The notes: generated by a model not told the origin, from the sequence alone. DNA of 64,000 nucleotides from Saccharibacillus alkalitolerans (GCF_011090185.1 NZ_JAAFGS010000001.1:1240001-1304000); one strand, 5' to 3'. Counted from the stretch's first letter, positions 17,665-27,434 are shown. Numbers and translations: made by a program.

Positions 17665-19677
17665 TTATCCGGCAGTCGACATCGCGGGAGCCTGAATGCG
17701 GGGCAGATGCACATGAACGGTAAGACCCCGTCCCGGAGCGGAATCGATCTGCATGTCTCCCTCCAGGCTTCTTATTCTTTCTTTCATGCCGTACAGTCCC
17801 ATGGTGGAAAGCAAATTCTGCAGCTTGCTCTCCGGAATGCCTATGCCGTTATCCTGATAGCTCATGAGCACGCCGCCCGCGTAATCGGTCAACGAGAGGC
17901 AGACTTCCGTCGCTTCCGAATGCTTGATCGCATTGTTCAGCAGTTCTTGATTGATGCGGTACAAAGCGATCATCTGCTCGTCTTCAAGCTTGACGGTAAA
18001 GCCGCTTGACTCGAATCGGATCCGGTAGTCGGCGCGCAGCTGTACCTGATCATACAAGGCTTCCAGCGCTTGTCCGATCCCCCATTCTTTCAAAAAAGGT
18101 GGCCTCAGCTCGTGGCAAGTCGTCCGGATCTGATGAATCACGTCCAGCAGTCCCTCGCATACCCGATAGATTTCTTCTTTCGCTTTCTCGCCGACGTCGT
18201 CCGCATATTGCAGATTTTCCAGCTTGCGGTACCAAATAATTTGTTCCTGCAGCGCCGCGTCGTGCAGATCTTGGGAAACGCCCCTTCGTTCCTTCTCCGA
18301 GACGGCGTACATAAGGCGAAGCAGCCAAGCCGGCGTACGCTGCCTCTGGGCCAAGGATTCAAGTTCGTCGGTAAGGTCCTTGATTTTGAGCAGATTTTCA
18401 TAAAAAGAATCGACATAGCGGGATAACGTTTGCAGCCAGATTCGCACAGGAGCCTTCTCCAGCTCGGCAGGGTACTTGTCCAGCCAGACTAACTGCGCCA
18501 TACCGCGGCGATTTCCGATCACGAAGAAAGCGGAAGCATCCAGTTTGAACACTTGGCCGACGGGAAGACGAATTTCCCGATAGTTACGCAGCATGCTCAG
18601 CTGTTCTTCTCCCGGCGTATCGCCTTGTCGACAGGCAAAGTGCCGAAAACCGGCCGTTTCCAGAATCGAAATCCGGTCCGTACGCAAATTTTTTTTCAAT
18701 TCGCCGCTCAAGCGACGCTCCAATTCGGCTGCCTTCATCATCCTGGCGGCGTCTTCCGAGAAGCAGTCCAGACTATGCTGAAGTTTCAAATACAAGGATT
18801 CGCCTTCCAGCAGCGCCTGCTCGGCGCTCTTGCGCAGCGTCACGTCCCGCAGCACGACGATAAGCTTATCGAGCTGACCCTCCTCGTTCAGGAGAGGAGT
18901 CGTGTTGCATTCCAAGTCGGCGATCCGTCCGTCGCTGCGCGGAAATTTCAGATCAAAGTTGGCAACGGGCTCGCCGCTTGCCAGTTGATCGCGCTTTTGT
19001 CGAATTCTCGCGGCTTCCTCCTCCGAAACGTAATCGGTAACAGGATGGGTGAACAAATAAGGGCCTCTTTCGTAGCCAAGCCTTTTTTCAAAAGAGGGGG
19101 ATACGTATAGCGGAACCATACGGCTGTCAAGTATAAAAATAACATCCATAATGCTTTCCGCGACCTGTTCGTAGTTGTGCTGTCTGCGCTCGAGTTCCAG
19201 CTGCAGATTATGTTTGTCGGTGCGATTGACCGCGGTAACGAACACCCCGCTGATCTTCCCTTTTCGATAAGCCGGACTGTACGTGACATGCCAATGGGTA
19301 TGATCGGGAGACAAAAATATGGAAAGCGGATCGATGACGTTCGTCTCCCCTTGGGCTGCACGACGGAACGCGCATTCCACCTGCTCCCTATATTCAGGAA
19401 AAGCGAATTTAACCAGCGGTTCTCCGATGCAAGGAACGTTCGCGTCTCTTACCAGACGTTCCGCATAGGGATTGAGCCCCGTAATGATGCCGTCGAGTCC
19501 GACTTCTATAATGGCGTTGCGATGCTGCTCGAACAAGGAACGGTAATAGGTGTACCGATTTTCGCTTTCGATCAGCCGGCTCTTTGTTTTTTTTGCGTAC
19601 TGCAGCAGAAATACGGACAGCAGCGAAAAGGCAAGAACGATGATCAACATGATTTCCAATTGAGTCTGAATGTACAA
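17665..19677 (-). CDS. PAS-containing NarX/ComP-type sensor histidine kinase
   Basis: A 670-aa kinase with one N-terminal membrane helix (about 8-26, MLIIVLAFSLLSVFLLQY) and no large extracellular loop. At least two PAS domains follow (about 45-150 and 165-280). A linker leads to a HisKA_3 dimerisation domain with the phospho-acceptor in RRGVSQDLHDAALQEQ, and a HATPase with NQELLNNAIKHSEA and DNGIGIPE. The start is a TTG with GGGAG about 12 bases upstream; an ATG nine codons later is possible. Because sensing is by cytoplasmic PAS domains, the signal is probably intracellular (redox, heme, light or ligand). It precedes its response regulator and follows the GAF-GGDEF gene by 42 bp. Confidence 0.9.
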   Translation of the reverse strand: MYIQTQLEIMLIIVLAFSLLSVFLLQYAKKTKSRLIESENRYTYYRSLFEQHRNAIIEVGLDGIITGLNPYAERLVRDANVPCIGEPLVKFAFPEYREQVECAFRRAAQGETNVIDPLSIFLSPDHTHWHVTYSPAYRKGKISGVFVTAVNRTDKHNLQLELERRQHNYEQVAESIMDVIFILDSRMVPLYVSPSFEKRLGYERGPYLFTHPVTDYVSEEEAARIRQKRDQLASGEPVANFDLKFPRSDGRIADLECNTTPLLNEEGQLDKLIVVLRDVTLRKSAEQALLEGESLYLKLQHSLDCFSEDAARMMKAAELERRLSGELKKNLRTDRISILETAGFRHFACRQGDTPGEEQLSMLRNYREIRLPVGQVFKLDASAFFVIGNRRGMAQLVWLDKYPAELEKAPVRIWLQTLSRYVDSFYENLLKIKDLTDELESLAQRQRTPAWLLRLMYAVSEKERRGVSQDLHDAALQEQIIWYRKLENLQYADDVGEKAKEEIYRVCEGLLDVIHQIRTTCHELRPPFLKEWGIGQALEALYDQVQLRADYRIRFESSGFTVKLEDEQMIALYRINQELLNNAIKHSEATEVCLSLTDYAGGVLMSYQDNGIGIPESKLQNLLSTMGLYGMKERIRSLEGDMQIDSAPGRGLTVHVHLPRIQAPAMSTAG

Positions 19678-19719
19678 GGTCGATATTCACTCCCGGCTCT
19701 CCGCAAAGCAGGTTACCGC

Positions 19720-20646
19720 TCAATAAGCGATGCCGTGACCCGACCTTGACTTTACGGAAAGCATTTTGGTGTCGGCGCAATGAATCAAGTCGTTGATGCT
19801 GGCTGTCCAGGGATCGGAAAGCGCCGCTCCGATGCTGGCCGTTAAGTAACCGCCGCAGGGCAGCTGAATTTTCCCCAAAGCCGTCAAAGCTGCTTGTGCC
19901 TGCTCGGTCACCCGGATCGGGTGGGTCTCGGGAATAAGCGCGACAAACTGATCTGCCTGAAGCCTTATAAGCGCCGCATTTTCTCCGCACAGCTTGATGA
20001 GGATGCGGGCGCTTTTGGCGAGCAGTCCGTCCCCGTAAGCATGACCGTAATTGAGATTGATGTCTTTGAATCCGTTCAGATCGACGTACAAAGCGCTCAA
20101 TCGATGGCGGGTCATGTCGTGCGAACGTTGAATCGCTTCGAGAAATTTACGATTGAAGGCATCCGTGATCGTATCCTTGTACCGATCGTATTCTATAGTC
20201 AAGACATGCGAGAGCAGCTCTGCCATGGACTGAAACAGCTCCAACTCCTGTGTCGTGAAAATTCGCGCCCGTTTGTCGAGCGCGCAAATCGTACCGAACG
20301 CTTCTCCGTTCCCGAGCAGGAGAGGCACGCCCACAAAAGAACTACGGCCCAGCTTGCCCGTAACGTCCAGAGCGGCGGTCAACCGGTCGCGCTTGGTATC
20401 CGGAATGACGGTCGCCATCTTTCCGCCTCCGCATACGAGCTTGCAGTAGGTTTCTTCGAAAGGAAGAGATGTTCCCGCCTCGATCAGCTGCTCGCGTTTG
20501 TTGACGGCGGTCAAAATAAAGTTTTCCACTTTGTCGTTTACCGCAATGAAAAGAGAGTCTACATCGACGGAACGGCGAAGAACTTCGATGACATTGTGAG
20601 AAGCGGCTTTGAAAGGCTCGCGCGATGCGATATCTTGAATGATCAT
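19720..20646 (-). CDS. GAF domain protein with degenerate GGDEF
   Basis: A 308-aa cytoplasmic protein: an N-terminal GAF domain (about 15-150, with SSFVGVPLLLGNGEAFGTIC) and a GGDEF-fold domain (about 155-308). The signature that should read GGDEF is QADQF (in IRLQADQFVALIPE), and the early NRR motif is FNRKF. It is therefore unlikely to make c-di-GMP; it may bind nucleotide or act by contact. AGGGGGAC precedes the ATG, the same style of site as cheY and the giant receptor. A sigma-D-type promoter lies just upstream, so it is probably expressed with motility genes. Likely cotranscribed with the downstream kinase and regulator. Confidence 0.85.
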   Translation of the reverse strand: MIIQDIASREPFKAASHNVIEVLRRSVDVDSLFIAVNDKVENFILTAVNKREQLIEAGTSLPFEETYCKLVCGGGKMATVIPDTKRDRLTAALDVTGKLGRSSFVGVPLLLGNGEAFGTICALDKRARIFTTQELELFQSMAELLSHVLTIEYDRYKDTITDAFNRKFLEAIQRSHDMTRHRLSALYVDLNGFKDINLNYGHAYGDGLLAKSARILIKLCGENAALIRLQADQFVALIPETHPIRVTEQAQAALTALGKIQLPCGGYLTASIGAALSDPWTASINDLIHCADTKMLSVKSRSGHGIAY

Positions 20647-20664
20647 GTTGTCCCCCTAGTTTTG

Positions 20665-20691
20665 ATATCGGAACCGAATAATATCTTTTTA
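20665..20691 (-). promoter_or_regulatory. Sigma-D (flagellar) type promoter
   Basis: On the - strand TAAA (20691-20688), 15 bp, then TCCGATAT (20672-20665). The Bacillus sigma-D consensus is TAAA-N15-GCCGATAT, so only one base differs. A second ACCGATAT (20700-20693) with TAAG 16 bp upstream may be a tandem, weaker copy. Confidence 0.65.
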
Positions 20692-20742
20692 GATATCGGT
20701 CCGAGAATAAGAAAAACTTACTAGCGCCAAACGAGCACGAAG

Positions 20743-21105
20743 TCAGGCGCCTGCCAATTTTCGAAACGCCTGCTCCACCCGATCCGGTTGAAAAGGTTTT
20801 ACGATAAAGTCGCGTGCCCCGGCTTGAATGGCTTCGACGATCATGCCCTGCTGCCCCATAGCCGAACACATGACGATTCGGACATCCGGGTCGATTTCCT
20901 TAATCTTTTTGACCGCCGTAATGCCGTCCATTTCGGGCATCGTAATATCCATCGTAACGATATCCGGCTTCAATCGTTCATATTCGCGAACGGCTTCCAA
21001 GCCGTTGCCCGCTTCCCCCACTACCTCGTACCCCATTTTGCCCAACATTTCTTTTAATACCATTCGCATAAAAGCCGCATCGTCCACGATCATTACCGTT
21101 GTCAT
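20743..21105 (-). CDS. cheY: CheY response regulator
   Basis: A 120-aa stand-alone receiver. It has the acidic pair DD (8-9), phospho-acceptor Asp53 in VTMDITMPEMDG, the conserved threonine position as serine in MCSAMGQ, and Lys in FIVKPFQ. It should be phosphorylated by CheA and act on the flagellar switch or another target. It sits upstream of the GAF-GGDEF, kinase and regulator genes, and apart from cheA. A possible -10 TATAAT (21146-21141 on this strand) lies about 35 bp upstream with a poor -35. Confidence 0.94.
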   Translation of the reverse strand: MTTVMIVDDAAFMRMVLKEMLGKMGYEVVGEAGNGLEAVREYERLKPDIVTMDITMPEMDGITAVKKIKEIDPDVRIVMCSAMGQQGMIVEAIQAGARDFIVKPFQPDRVEQAFRKLAGA

Positions 21106-21215
21106 TTTTATTCCCCCTGTTTGTTTCCTGCTTTGCTTTCATTATAGGTAGGCCGACTGGTTGCAGAAACGAAAAAAGAGCGGGGAAGGACGCAAACTTT
21201 ATTGCGCGGTTCCGC

Positions 21216-21250
21216 ATAAAACGCAAAGACCGCCCCAAGGCGGCCTTTGG
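21216..21250 (-). terminator. Terminator after rhaD
   Basis: CAAAGaCCGCC pairs with GGCGGcCTTTG around a CCAA loop (21224-21249). CGTTTTAT follows on the - strand. Confidence 0.7.
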
Positions 21251-21275
21251 AAAAAAGATTTCAGTTAATCGGCAG

Positions 21276-22109
21276 TTATACGCTCAGAATGCCGGGCCTC
21301 GGCGTTACGCCGAAAGCGGCAGCCAAGTCGGACAGCTCTTGCTCCGTAATCCGCTGCTTGATCTCGTGATGCGAGATCAGCATGTAAATCTGGGCCGCCT
21401 TCTCGATCGTCTCGATCAGCCCGAACGCTTCGTCGATCGACGTGCCCGTCCCGAAGATGCCGTGCTGCGGCCAAATGACGGAGTGATACTCCTTCATTTT
21501 CTCCGCCGTGGCGCGGCCGATTTCGCTCGAGCCCGGAACCATCCAAGGAATGATGCCGATGCCGTCCGGGAAAACGACGATGCATTCGGTACACATTTCC
21601 CACAGCGTCTTGGTAAATTTCGCTTCATCCAGATCATGGATAAACGTCATGGCCAGCACGTTCGTTGCATGGTTGTGGATGACGACGCGATGATTCGGAT
21701 CGGCTTTCAGACGCTCGATATGGCTCATAAAGTGCGAAGCCAGCTCGCTGGTCGGTTTAGCCTCGTTCTCCAGCCCCCAGAGCAGTTCAAGCTTCGTTCC
21801 GTCTTTTGAGACGCGAAGCACGCCCAAATTGCCGGCCGGGTCGTGAATAACGTTTTTGAAGTATTTGCCGGAGCCGGTGACAATAAAGTATTTGCCGGCC
21901 AGCTCGTGTACCGGAAACGCCGGCTCGATCTCGCGAACGACCTGGTTGATATCGAGGTACTCGGCAACTTCGGCCTCGTTCAGCATGTAACTGACGTTGC
22001 CTCCGTTGCGCTCGTCCCAGCCGTTGCGCCACATATGCTGGGTGATTTCGGACATTTCGCGAACGAACGGGATTTCGAGCGCTTTGGCGGATTTTTCGAT
22101 TGTGCTCAT
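21276..22109 (-). CDS. rhaD: Rhamnulose-1-phosphate aldolase
   Basis: A 277-aa class II (zinc) aldolase that splits L-rhamnulose 1-phosphate into dihydroxyacetone phosphate and L-lactaldehyde. The metal-binding motif [10 protein letters not shown] and the later QHGIFGTG histidine match RhaD/FucA-type enzymes, and NGGNVSYML is typical of RhaD. The ATG of MSTIEKSAK was chosen because AAAGGAG lies six bases before it; an upstream in-frame extension lacks a site. It is the last gene of rhaBAD, about 270 bp after rhaA, and is followed by a terminator. Confidence 0.95.
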   Translation of the reverse strand: MSTIEKSAKALEIPFVREMSEITQHMWRNGWDERNGGNVSYMLNEAEVAEYLDINQVVREIEPAFPVHELAGKYFIVTGSGKYFKNVIHDPAGNLGVLRVSKDGTKLELLWGLENEAKPTSELASHFMSHIERLKADPNHRVVIHNHATNVLAMTFIHDLDEAKFTKTLWEMCTECIVVFPDGIGIIPWMVPGSSEIGRATAEKMKEYHSVIWPQHGIFGTGTSIDEAFGLIETIEKAAQIYMLISHHEIKQRITEQELSDLAAAFGVTPRPGILSV

Positions 22110-22381
22110 GTCGGGCTCCTTTTGCGGCATGCTTGCGGGTGCGGCGCTCCGGAGAGAAGGACCTTCGATCGCCGCTGGATTTCGATTTTTTTGATGGAAG
22201 GGGTAAAGGTGAAATCGAAATTCCAAATGCGACCGCTCCGCTTCTCCGGTTCCTTCTCTCCTCCGCTTGGTGCGTGCCGGAATTTTATTGGGTAAATAAA
22301 GCTGGCGAAAAATACTTTTCGCCGGTGCAACCTATAGACAGCAAAGCGAACAATCCAAAGCAAGGTGCCCAGGCGCTCGGC

Positions 22382-23662
22382 TTACTGCAAAACGCCGCTT
22401 TCCTGACCGCGTTTTTGCAGCACTTCTTTTTCGTACGTCTTCACTTCGTTCAGCCAGTCTTCGCGGACCGGGACGCCGGACTGTTCGCAGAAGTAGTCCC
22501 AGACGGCGCCGAAAGGATACGATTTGAATTCTTCCACGAGGGCAAGCCGGGACGTGTAATCCTTCTCCGCCTCGATCTGCTTGAGCTGTTCGATCGGCTC
22601 CAGGAGCGCGCGCAGCAGCGCTTTCTGGGTGTTGCGTACGCCGATGACCCAAGCGGCGATATGGTTGATGCTGCCGTCGAAAAAATCGAGCCCGATATGG
22701 GTGCGCGGCAGCAGGTCGCCGCGGACGAGTTCGCGGGCGATCTCCAGCAGTTCGTCGTCCATCGTGACGACGTGATCGCTGTCCCAACGTACCGGGCGGC
22801 TGACGTGGAGAAGGAGCTGATCCGTGAACATCAGGATGGACGACAACTTATTTGAGATCACTTCCGTCGGATGGAAATGTCCCGCGTCCAGACAGATCGC
22901 TTTTCCCCGGCTCATCGCGTAACCCATATAAAATTCATGCGATCCGACGACGTAGCTCTCCGAGCCGATGCCGAACAGCTTGCTTTCGACCGCGTCGATA
23001 TTGCAGGCTTCGTCGATCGGCTCGGCGAAAATCTCGTCGAGGGAGTCGCGCAGCCGGGCGCGCGGCGACCAGCGATCGACCGGCGTATCTTTGAAGCCGT
23101 CCGGCATCCAGTGATTGGTCACGCACGGCTGGCCCAATTCGCGGCCGAACGTCTCCGCGATACGGCGGGAGGCTTTGCAATGATCGATCCAAAACTTGCG
23201 AATTTCGGGATCCGTATGGCTCAGCGTAAACCCGTCTTCGGCTTTCGGATGCGAGAACAGCGTCGGATTGAAATCAAGCCCGAGTCCGCGTTCTTTCGCC
23301 CAATCGATCCAGCCCCGGAAGTGGCGCGGCTCCAGCCGATCCAGATCCACATTCTCGTCGGTATCCGCATAGATGGCATGCAGATTGACTTTGTGCTTGC
23401 CGGGAATAAGGGACAATGCTTTGTCGAGATCGGCCCGCAGCTCGCCGGGCGTCGAGGCCCGGCCCGGATAGCTGCCCGTAACGGCGATTCCGCCGCTCAG
23501 CGTCTTGTCGCGGAACAGGAAGCCCTTCACGTCGTCTCCCTGCCAGCAGTGCAGGGAGATTTTGATGCCGGCCAGCTTTTCGAGCGCCGCATCGACGTCG
23601 ACGCCGTGTTTGGCATACAGTTTTTTCGCTTCCCGATACGCCTGTTCGTTTGCTTCGCTCAT
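22382..23662 (-). CDS. rhaA: L-rhamnose isomerase
   Basis: A 426-aa cytoplasmic isomerase converting L-rhamnose to L-rhamnulose, of normal family length. [11 protein letters not shown] near the N-terminus, the [21 protein letters not shown] segment, [16 protein letters not shown] and [14 protein letters not shown] are hallmark RhaA blocks with metal-binding Glu/Asp/His residues. The start is fixed by AAAGGAG eight bases upstream; its ATG overlaps the rhaB stop by four bases (ATGA), which argues for translational coupling. About 270 bp separate it from rhaD, long for an operon; I see no protein gene in that gap. Confidence 0.96.
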   Translation of the reverse strand: MSEANEQAYREAKKLYAKHGVDVDAALEKLAGIKISLHCWQGDDVKGFLFRDKTLSGGIAVTGSYPGRASTPGELRADLDKALSLIPGKHKVNLHAIYADTDENVDLDRLEPRHFRGWIDWAKERGLGLDFNPTLFSHPKAEDGFTLSHTDPEIRKFWIDHCKASRRIAETFGRELGQPCVTNHWMPDGFKDTPVDRWSPRARLRDSLDEIFAEPIDEACNIDAVESKLFGIGSESYVVGSHEFYMGYAMSRGKAICLDAGHFHPTEVISNKLSSILMFTDQLLLHVSRPVRWDSDHVVTMDDELLEIARELVRGDLLPRTHIGLDFFDGSINHIAAWVIGVRNTQKALLRALLEPIEQLKQIEAEKDYTSRLALVEEFKSYPFGAVWDYFCEQSGVPVREDWLNEVKTYEKEVLQKRGQESGVLQ

Positions 23663-25137
23663 CGTAAAGTCTCCTTTAAGGGAATGGAATGGATATGACG
23701 CCAGCGATCCAATATCTCGGGTCTCGCCGCAGCCGGATTCGGCCGGTACGTTTGGGGCGGGAACGACTCGGCGATCATGCGGCGCGCCGCGTTCAAGTCC
23801 GCAAGCTCGCCCGACGAGATCATCTGTACCGCGATATTGCCGATTGCCGTCGCTTCGGACGGTCCCGTTCGGACTTCGATGCCGAGCAGATCCGAAGTCA
23901 GCTGCGACAGCAATCGATTGTTCGCGCCTCCGCCGACGATATGCAGCACCTCGTAAGCGCTTTCGGTTAATCGTTCCAACTCCCGCATCGCATCGAGATA
24001 AGTCAGCGCCAGGCTGTCGAACACGCATCGGGCCAACCGGCCCGACGTATCAGGCAGCGCCTGTCCGCTTTCCCGGCAAAACGCGCGAATTTCTTCCGTC
24101 ATGCTCTTTGGATTCAAAAAACGTTCGGCGTTGCACGGCACGAGGCTGCGAAACGCTTCTTCCCGTCCGGCCGCCTCCGCGAGTTCGGCGAAGCTGTGCC
24201 GAGCGCCGTCCTCGCGGCGGACTTCTTGGATCATCCACAGTCCCATAATATTTTTGAGAAAACGGAAGGTTCCGTAAGCGCCCCATTCGTTCGTGTAATT
24301 CGCTCTGCGCGCTGCCTCTCCGGTCAGCGGCTTGTCCAGTTCGGCGCCGAGCAGCGACCAGGTTCCGCTGCTGAGGTACGCCCAGCTGCGTTCCGCCGCG
24401 GCCGGTACGCCGGCGACTGCGGACGCGGTATCGTGAGTCGGTACCGCGATAACCGAGCAGTTCGGGTAATCCCCCGTATCCGCAAACTCGGGCCTCAGTC
24501 CGCCGAGCCGCGTTCCGGGCGCAGTCAAGGCCGCGAATTGATCTCTTTTCAATCCCAGCGCTCCGAGCAGTTCGGCATCGAAATCGCGTGTCCGCAGATT
24601 CAGCAGTTGGGTCGTCGAAGCATTGGTTTCTTCATTAATGAATTTGCCGGTCAAACGATAATAGAAGTAATCCGGCACAAGTAAAATTCGGTCCGCCTGT
24701 TCCAACTGCCGCCGATCGTGAACATGCAGCTGATACAGCGTATTGAAGCTCAGTTCTTGAATGCCCGTCTTCGCGTATAGGGCACTCCGGTCAAGCGAGT
24801 TTCGATGAAAACGATCGGCCGCCCCCGCCGTACGGACGTCGCGATAAGCATATACCTCATGCAGTCGCTGCCCGAATCGGTCCAACAGCACATAATCAAC
24901 GCCCCACGTGTCGATGCCCAGCGTACAGGAATCGATACCCGCGGCTTTCGCTTTTCGAAGTCCGACCAGGATTTCTTCGGTCAGCCGATCAATATCCCAA
25001 TAATCGTGCCCGTCCTTCTCCGTAAAAGCGTTATCAAAACGATAAATCTCCGTCATTTCCAGCCTGCCTTCGATCAGCGTTCCCTCTACCAAACGGCCGC
25101 TGGAAGCGCCGATATCGACCGCGATCGCATGTCCCAT
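23659..25137 (-). CDS. rhaB: Rhamnulokinase
   Basis: A 492-aa FGGY-family kinase that phosphorylates L-rhamnulose at C1. The N-terminal phosphate-1 motif [14 protein letters not shown], the [15 protein letters not shown] segment, [28 protein letters not shown] and the [14 protein letters not shown] adenosine motif are all present. I start it at [10 protein letters not shown] because GGAGG lies seven bases before it. It is the first gene of rhaB-rhaA-rhaD. No rhamnose transporter, mutarotase or regulator is encoded next to it, so uptake and control must come from elsewhere. Confidence 0.96.
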   Translation of the reverse strand: MGHAIAVDIGASSGRLVEGTLIEGRLEMTEIYRFDNAFTEKDGHDYWDIDRLTEEILVGLRKAKAAGIDSCTLGIDTWGVDYVLLDRFGQRLHEVYAYRDVRTAGAADRFHRNSLDRSALYAKTGIQELSFNTLYQLHVHDRRQLEQADRILLVPDYFYYRLTGKFINEETNASTTQLLNLRTRDFDAELLGALGLKRDQFAALTAPGTRLGGLRPEFADTGDYPNCSVIAVPTHDTASAVAGVPAAAERSWAYLSSGTWSLLGAELDKPLTGEAARRANYTNEWGAYGTFRFLKNIMGLWMIQEVRREDGARHSFAELAEAAGREEAFRSLVPCNAERFLNPKSMTEEIRAFCRESGQALPDTSGRLARCVFDSLALTYLDAMRELERLTESAYEVLHIVGGGANNRLLSQLTSDLLGIEVRTGPSEATAIGNIAVQMISSGELADLNAARRMIAESFPPQTYRPNPAAARPEILDRWRHIHSIPLKETLR

Positions 25138-25176
25138 GTGCATTCCTCCGCTGAAACCAAACTTCCCTGCACGCTT

Positions 25177-25220
25177 ATCGTAACCGCCTCTTTCTTCCAA
25201 GTCAACATATATGTACATAT
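25177..25220 (-). promoter_or_regulatory. rhaB promoter with ATATGTACATAT operator
   Basis: On the - strand TTGACT (25205-25200), 17 bp, TACGAT (25182-25177) fits a sigma-A promoter 40 bp before rhaB. Directly upstream of the -35 is the perfect palindrome ATATGTACATAT (25209-25220), similar in core to AraR/GntR-type operators. A GntR-family regulator encoded elsewhere is the likely ligand. Confidence 0.6.
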
Positions 25221-25261
25221 TTAATGTTGTTTTTCTTTGTTTATTCTGTTTTTAGGTAAAC

Positions 25262-25293
25262 AAAAAGCAGATTCCGGAAGGAATCTGCTTTTT
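25262..25293. terminator. Terminator after SDR gene
   Basis: AAAAAGCAGATTCC and GGAATCTGCTTTTT form a perfect 14-bp stem around GGAA. It ends the SDR transcript on the - strand. Confidence 0.9.
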
Positions 25294-25301
25294 GCTGCGT
25301 G

Positions 25302-26555
25302 TTATCGTCTGCGCTTGGCGAGCGCCCACACCAACGCGCCCAAGCCCGCTACCGCCGCCGTAGAAGCAACGGGATGCTTGGTCGCTTTGACGTATAGGCT
25401 CCCGCCTCGCACGAACCCTTCGTTCGTGCCGCGCTCGTGCATGCCGTAGCCGGGCTCGTACAGCGCGCCGGCCTGCCGCGGATGCGACGGACGATCGTGC
25501 GACTGCTGACCGCGGAACATGATCAATTCGAAAGCTTTGTCCGTCAAGCGGGGCACGATATTGCCGAACAGCGCTCCGAGCCTGGCCTGGGAACCGACGA
25601 ACATATCCCGCTTCGGATGCTGCGCCGTGAAGAGAATCGCTTCGGCTACCGCTTCCGGCGGATAGATCATGCCGCGGTGCACCGGCTGCTTGTCCAGATA
25701 GCTCTGGGCATGCTCGTTGTAAGGCGTATCGATCCGGCCGGGGTGGATCAGCGTCACGGATACCGGCGCTTTTTCTTTTTCCAGCTCCATGCGCAGATTC
25801 TCCGTCCAGCCGTGGACGGCGAATTTGGCGGACGAATACGTGGATTGAATCACGACGCCCCGATCGCCGAAGATGCTGCCGACGTTGATCAGCGCTCCCG
25901 GTACGCCGCGCTCCTTGAAGTGGCGTACCGCCGCTCTCGAACCGTATACGACGCTCCAATACACCGTATCGAACATCCGCTTCATGTCTTCCGTCGTCAC
26001 TTCCGTCGCTTTGCCGAAGATCGAGACGCCGGCGTTGTTGACCCAGGTATCGAACGTTCCGAATTCCCGGATCGCCGTTTCGGCCACCCGCTCGATCTCT
26101 TCTTCGCGCCCCACATCGGCGACGACGTAAACCGCGGTTTGTCCTTTCCCTTCCAGCTCGACGATCAACTCTTTGAGCGCTTCTTCGTTACGAGCAGCGG
26201 CGACGACTTTCGCGCCCGCTGCCGCAGCCATACGGGCCGTGACCAGGCCGATGCCGCTGGAAGCTCCGGTAATGACGATGACCTGCTCGGAAAGCGGCTT
26301 TAACTTCAACTTGAACTTCTTGGGTTCTTCCGGTTCGGCCCCGGAACCTGTCTGCTCTGGGGAAGAAAGCACAGAATCGTTGACGATTTCCGCAGGTTTC
26401 GCTTTCCCGTCGGCATCTTCCGAGTCGGAGTCCGATTCGGACTTCGATTCGGAGGCGGCCTGTTCCTGATTGACATTCACTTCCGAAGAATTTTCGTCCG
26501 GGTTCACGACATTCATATCGGGATCGTTCGGCGTCGTTTGCTTTTCGTTATTCAT
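25302..26555 (-). CDS. SDR oxidoreductase with acidic N-terminal region and C-terminal anchor
   Basis: A 417-aa protein. Residues 1 to about 85 are rich in Asn, Glu, Ser and Asp and look disordered. Residues about 90-330 form a classical short-chain dehydrogenase: ITGASSGIG for cofactor binding, NNAG, and YSSAK with the catalytic Tyr and Lys. The C-terminus ends in a hydrophobic stretch (HPVASTAAVAGLGALVWALA) then KRRR, a likely tail anchor with positive residues inside. Substrate unknown. It has a sigma-B-like promoter upstream, consistent with general-stress SDRs. GGGAGG precedes the start. Not related to the rha genes, from which a strong terminator separates it. Confidence 0.85.
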   Translation of the reverse strand: MNNEKQTTPNDPDMNVVNPDENSSEVNVNQEQAASESKSESDSDSEDADGKAKPAEIVNDSVLSSPEQTGSGAEPEEPKKFKLKLKPLSEQVIVITGASSGIGLVTARMAAAAGAKVVAAARNEEALKELIVELEGKGQTAVYVVADVGREEEIERVAETAIREFGTFDTWVNNAGVSIFGKATEVTTEDMKRMFDTVYWSVVYGSRAAVRHFKERGVPGALINVGSIFGDRGVVIQSTYSSAKFAVHGWTENLRMELEKEKAPVSVTLIHPGRIDTPYNEHAQSYLDKQPVHRGMIYPPEAVAEAILFTAQHPKRDMFVGSQARLGALFGNIVPRLTDKAFELIMFRGQQSHDRPSHPRQAGALYEPGYGMHERGTNEGFVRGGSLYVKATKHPVASTAAVAGLGALVWALAKRRR

Positions 26556-26595
26556 GTTCGATTCCTCCCTGTCTGCAAGTTTAGTCTATCCACCT

Positions 26596-26620
26596 TTACC
26601 CGGAGCCGGTGAACTCTAAC
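26596..26620 (-). promoter_or_regulatory. Candidate sigma-B-type promoter for SDR gene
   Basis: On the - strand GTTAGA (26620-26615), 13 bp, GGGTAA (26601-26596), 41 bp before the ATG. It resembles GTTTAA-N12-15-GGGTAT. Confidence 0.45.
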
Positions 26621-26630
26621 CGCGGACGGC

Positions 26631-26680
26631 AAAAAGCCTCGCAGCCTTGAACGGAACTCTTCCGTTCGGCTGCGAAGCCG
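26631..26680 (-). terminator. Terminator after yeeI
   Basis: GCAGCC-TTGAACGGAA and TTCCGTTC-GGCTGC pair around CTC. On the - strand a run of T follows the stem. Confidence 0.8.
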
Positions 26681-26711
26681 CTTGGTTGACCGAAAAGCGA
26701 AGGTCTGCCGC

Positions 26712-27434
26712 TTATTCTTCTTCCGAATCGACGTTATGGTAGACCTGCTGGACGTCTTCCAGGTCTTCGAGCGCGTCGATCATTTTGTCGAACTGTTTTT
26801 CCGAATCTCCGGACAGCGATACGAACGTCTGCGGCAGCATCGTGATTTCGGCCACCGTGAAGTCTTCGATCCCCGCGGCGCGAAGCGCCTCCTGCACGGC
26901 ATGGAACTGATCCGGTTCGGCGTAAATGATGACCGATTCGTCTTCGGTCACGATGTCGCGGGCGTCTACGTCCGCTTCCATGAGCAGTTCCAGCACTTCT
27001 TCTTCGTTTTTGCCCTCAAGCCCGATGACCGCCGTTTCGTCGAACATGTAAGCGACCGAACCGCTGACGCCGAGATTGCCGCCGTTTTTGCTGAATGCGG
27101 CGCGCACGTCGGAAGCCGTACGGTTTACATTGTTCGTCAGAGCGTCAACGATCACCATGGCCCCGTTCGGTCCAAAGCCTTCGTAGCGCAGCTCCGTATA
27201 CGTCTCGTCGCCGCTGCCCTTCGCTTTGTCGAGCGCGCGGTCAATGATCGCTTTCGGCACGTTATACGTTTTGGCGCGTTCCAGTACGACTTTCAGCGCA
27301 CGGTTCGATTCCGGATCCGGCTCGCCCTTTTTGGCCGCCACATAAATTTCAACGCCGAACTTGGCATATACTCGGCTGGTATTGGCGTCTTTGGAAGCTT
27401 TCTTTTCCTTGATATTATTCCATTTACGACCCAT
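26712..27434 (-). CDS. yeeI: YebC/PmpR/TACO1-family protein (YeeI type)
   Basis: A 240-aa YebC-family protein. The start [20 protein letters not shown] is diagnostic of the YeeI subgroup; [20 protein letters not shown] and [24 protein letters not shown] are family blocks. Members were long annotated as transcription regulators; more recent work ties the family to translation through polyproline stalls. It is a single-gene unit with its own terminator. Its ribosome binding site is weak. Confidence 0.9.
   Translation of the reverse strand: MGRKWNNIKEKKASKDANTSRVYAKFGVEIYVAAKKGEPDPESNRALKVVLERAKTYNVPKAIIDRALDKAKGSGDETYTELRYEGFGPNGAMVIVDALTNNVNRTASDVRAAFSKNGGNLGVSGSVAYMFDETAVIGLEGKNEEEVLELLMEADVDARDIVTEDESVIIYAEPDQFHAVQEALRAAGIEDFTVAEITMLPQTFVSLSGDSEKQFDKMIDALEDLEDVQQVYHNVDSEEE

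Noticed and set aside
23663-24028. Upstream extension of rhaA by about 120 codons
   Set aside because: It lies in rhaB coding sequence in another frame; the start with AAAGGAG at 23662 gives the normal family length.
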